The position numbers and the translations under genes were made by a program. Under the pieces are notes generated by a model. The model did no database searches. It was not told the origin of the DNA and saw nothing but the letters and a program-made list of their open reading frames with translations. DNA of 7,894 nt from CAIOZW01 sp049318845 (lineage in GTDB: Bacteria > Acidobacteriota > Blastocatellia > RBC074), in the NCBI GenBank assembly GCA_049318845.1, contig JBMOFH010000184.1, forward strand, positions 1-7,894, in the 5' to 3' direction. Below, one piece after another: positions 6,926 through 7,894 of the stretch. Numbering within the stretch: the stretch's first letter is position 1; the number at the start of each line of letters is the position of its first letter.

Positions 6926-7894
6926 TTAGTCCCTTGGGGGGTAACATCCTGTGACACATATAACGAAATTGAGCGCGAGCGATGGCTGAATATTGTTATG
7001 CGGCCTGTTTCCCCCGGCAACACCGATCACAGAACCAAACTCAACCAGGTTCTCCGCTGCCGCGTAGAGACCGGGTGCCTTGCCAAATGAGGCCTTGGCA
7101 GGACTTGCCAAATCAGCATCTCCCGGGCCGGCGGCCCTGACGACGTGATCATGCCCCGCCATCTGGTTGATATTCAACTGGACATTTGATTCTCCTCCCT
7201 GCTGACCCAGAACGCGACGGGTCAGGCCGATACCAGCTCCATCATCGACCGGCACTCGCCCCCGCAAATCTGGCAAGTTAAATGTAGTTGAACTATTTAC
7301 ACCAAAGGTCGTACCAATAACTGCGAATAACGATGTGTTCTGGCTGATGGATATCGGGGAACCATCACAGGGTAACCATTCACCAGCATTTAACCTTTTG
7401 GAAAAGGCAACCAGTCTGATCTCTCCAATAATAGCATCGGCACCCAAAGCATCGTACCCACCAATATTGATGATGAAATTGATGCAGGTAAATGGCTGCA
7501 TATTGCTGTGGGGTTGATTACCCCCAGCCTGACCGACCGCCTTGCGACTCAGCTCCGTCCCCGCCGGTGCTGACTGGTAGGCATTGGCAGCAGCTTTGGC
7601 CGGATATAGCCCCTTCACTTCCGCCGAACTCGCATCTTTCGAACCGCCTATCAGGTTATGCTTGTGGGCAGGGATCTGGGCAGCCACCAACTTCACAGCC
7701 TCTTCTCCGCCCTTGCTGCCAATCGCCATCTCAGCCGACCGGTGAACCGGAACGCGACCACGAAGATCTGGCAGTGCAAAGGTTGTCTTGCCATCTCCCC
7801 CATAACTCGTTCCAATAATTGAAAACAGCTTCGGATACTGGGAGACATTCAGCAATTGTCCATCGCAGAATGCCCACCCCAACGGCGCGTAATT
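6926..7894 (-). CDS. Double tail-collar (microcystin-dependent / MdpB-like) protein, 5' end outside window
   Basis: Visible are 322 residues in a frame open to the right edge. The apparent TTG start at 7882 is not real: the preceding codons read NYAP, giving NYAPLGWAFCDGQLL, which matches the family's usual N-F-A-P-x-G-W-A-x-C-D-G core. The true start, normally with a G-E-I-R-L segment some ten residues earlier, lies beyond the window. Numbering from 7882, unit 1 has CDGQLL (6-11), GTSYGGDGKTTFALPDLRGR (24-43), PAHKH (71-75) and AGGNQPHSNMQP (119-130). Unit 2 repeats all of this: IGEIRLVAF (152-160), CDG (172-174), TTFNLPDLRGRVPV (199-212), AGHDH (242-246) and AGGNRPHNNIQP (289-300). Family members usually carry one such unit of about 170-180 residues. 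Tail-collar domains come from phage short tail fibres; the bacterial MdpB-type relatives have no settled function. No other phage gene is in view. It converges on the TIG-repeat gene across the shared terminator. Confidence 0.88.
   Translation of the reverse strand, partial: NYAPLGWAFCDGQLLNVSQYPKLFSIIGTSYGGDGKTTFALPDLRGRVPVHRSAEMAIGSKGGEEAVKLVAAQIPAHKHNLIGGSKDASSAEVKGLYPAKAAANAYQSAPAGTELSRKAVGQAGGNQPHSNMQPFTCINFIINIGGYDALGADAIIGEIRLVAFSKRLNAGEWLPCDGSPISISQNTSLFAVIGTTFGVNSSTTFNLPDLRGRVPVDDGAGIGLTRRVLGQQGGESNVQLNINQMAGHDHVVRAAGPGDADLASPAKASFGKAPGLYAAAENLVEFGSVIGVAGGNRPHNNIQPSLALNFVICVTGCYPPRD

Noticed and set aside
6926..7894. Collar protein taken as evidence for a prophage or a contractile injection system.
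   Set aside because: No other phage structural, lysis or integrase gene is in the window, and MdpB-like collar proteins are common outside prophages.

Overview
The window looks like ordinary chromosome from a member of the Acidobacteriota, perhaps the Blastocatellia. The main clue is the large secreted protein at 2798-6805. It carries a domain strongly resembling the Solibacter-type TIGR03437 family, which is characteristic of acidobacteria. The moderately high GC content, the DUF3108 protein and the microcystin-dependent/tail-collar protein fit this, but the phylum call rests on protein resemblance read by eye, not on a search.

Layout: (1) 1-624, plus strand, is the 3' part of a DUF3108 protein gene whose start lies before the window. 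(2) 641-1423, minus strand, encodes a membrane-anchored J-domain protein convergent with it. (3) 1424-1699 is non-coding and holds short tandem repeats directly upstream of the J-domain gene. (4) 1700-2674, minus strand, encodes a fold-type II PLP enzyme of the threonine/serine dehydratase family. (5) 2675-2797 is a divergent intergenic region with a TATAAT box that can be read on both strands. (6) 2798-6805, plus strand, encodes a 1335-residue exported multidomain beta-sandwich protein: signal peptide, TIGR03437-like domain, several IPT/TIG repeats, two carboxypeptidase-regulatory-like domains and a C-terminal pre-peptidase domain. (7) 6852-6899 is a perfect 19-bp stem-loop that can terminate transcription from both sides. 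(8) 6926-7894, minus strand, encodes a protein with two fused tail-collar (MdpB-like) units, cut by the right edge of the window.

The genes do not form one obvious pathway. The DUF3108 protein, the TIG-repeat protein and perhaps the collar protein point to the cell envelope or surface. The J-domain protein is a membrane co-chaperone and the dehydratase is cytoplasmic amino-acid metabolism. I see no defence system, CRISPR array, tRNA, rRNA, insertion sequence or prophage block. The points most worth a second look are the N-terminal placement of the TIGR03437-like domain, the fused double collar protein, the shared divergent promoter and the repeat cluster before the J-domain gene.
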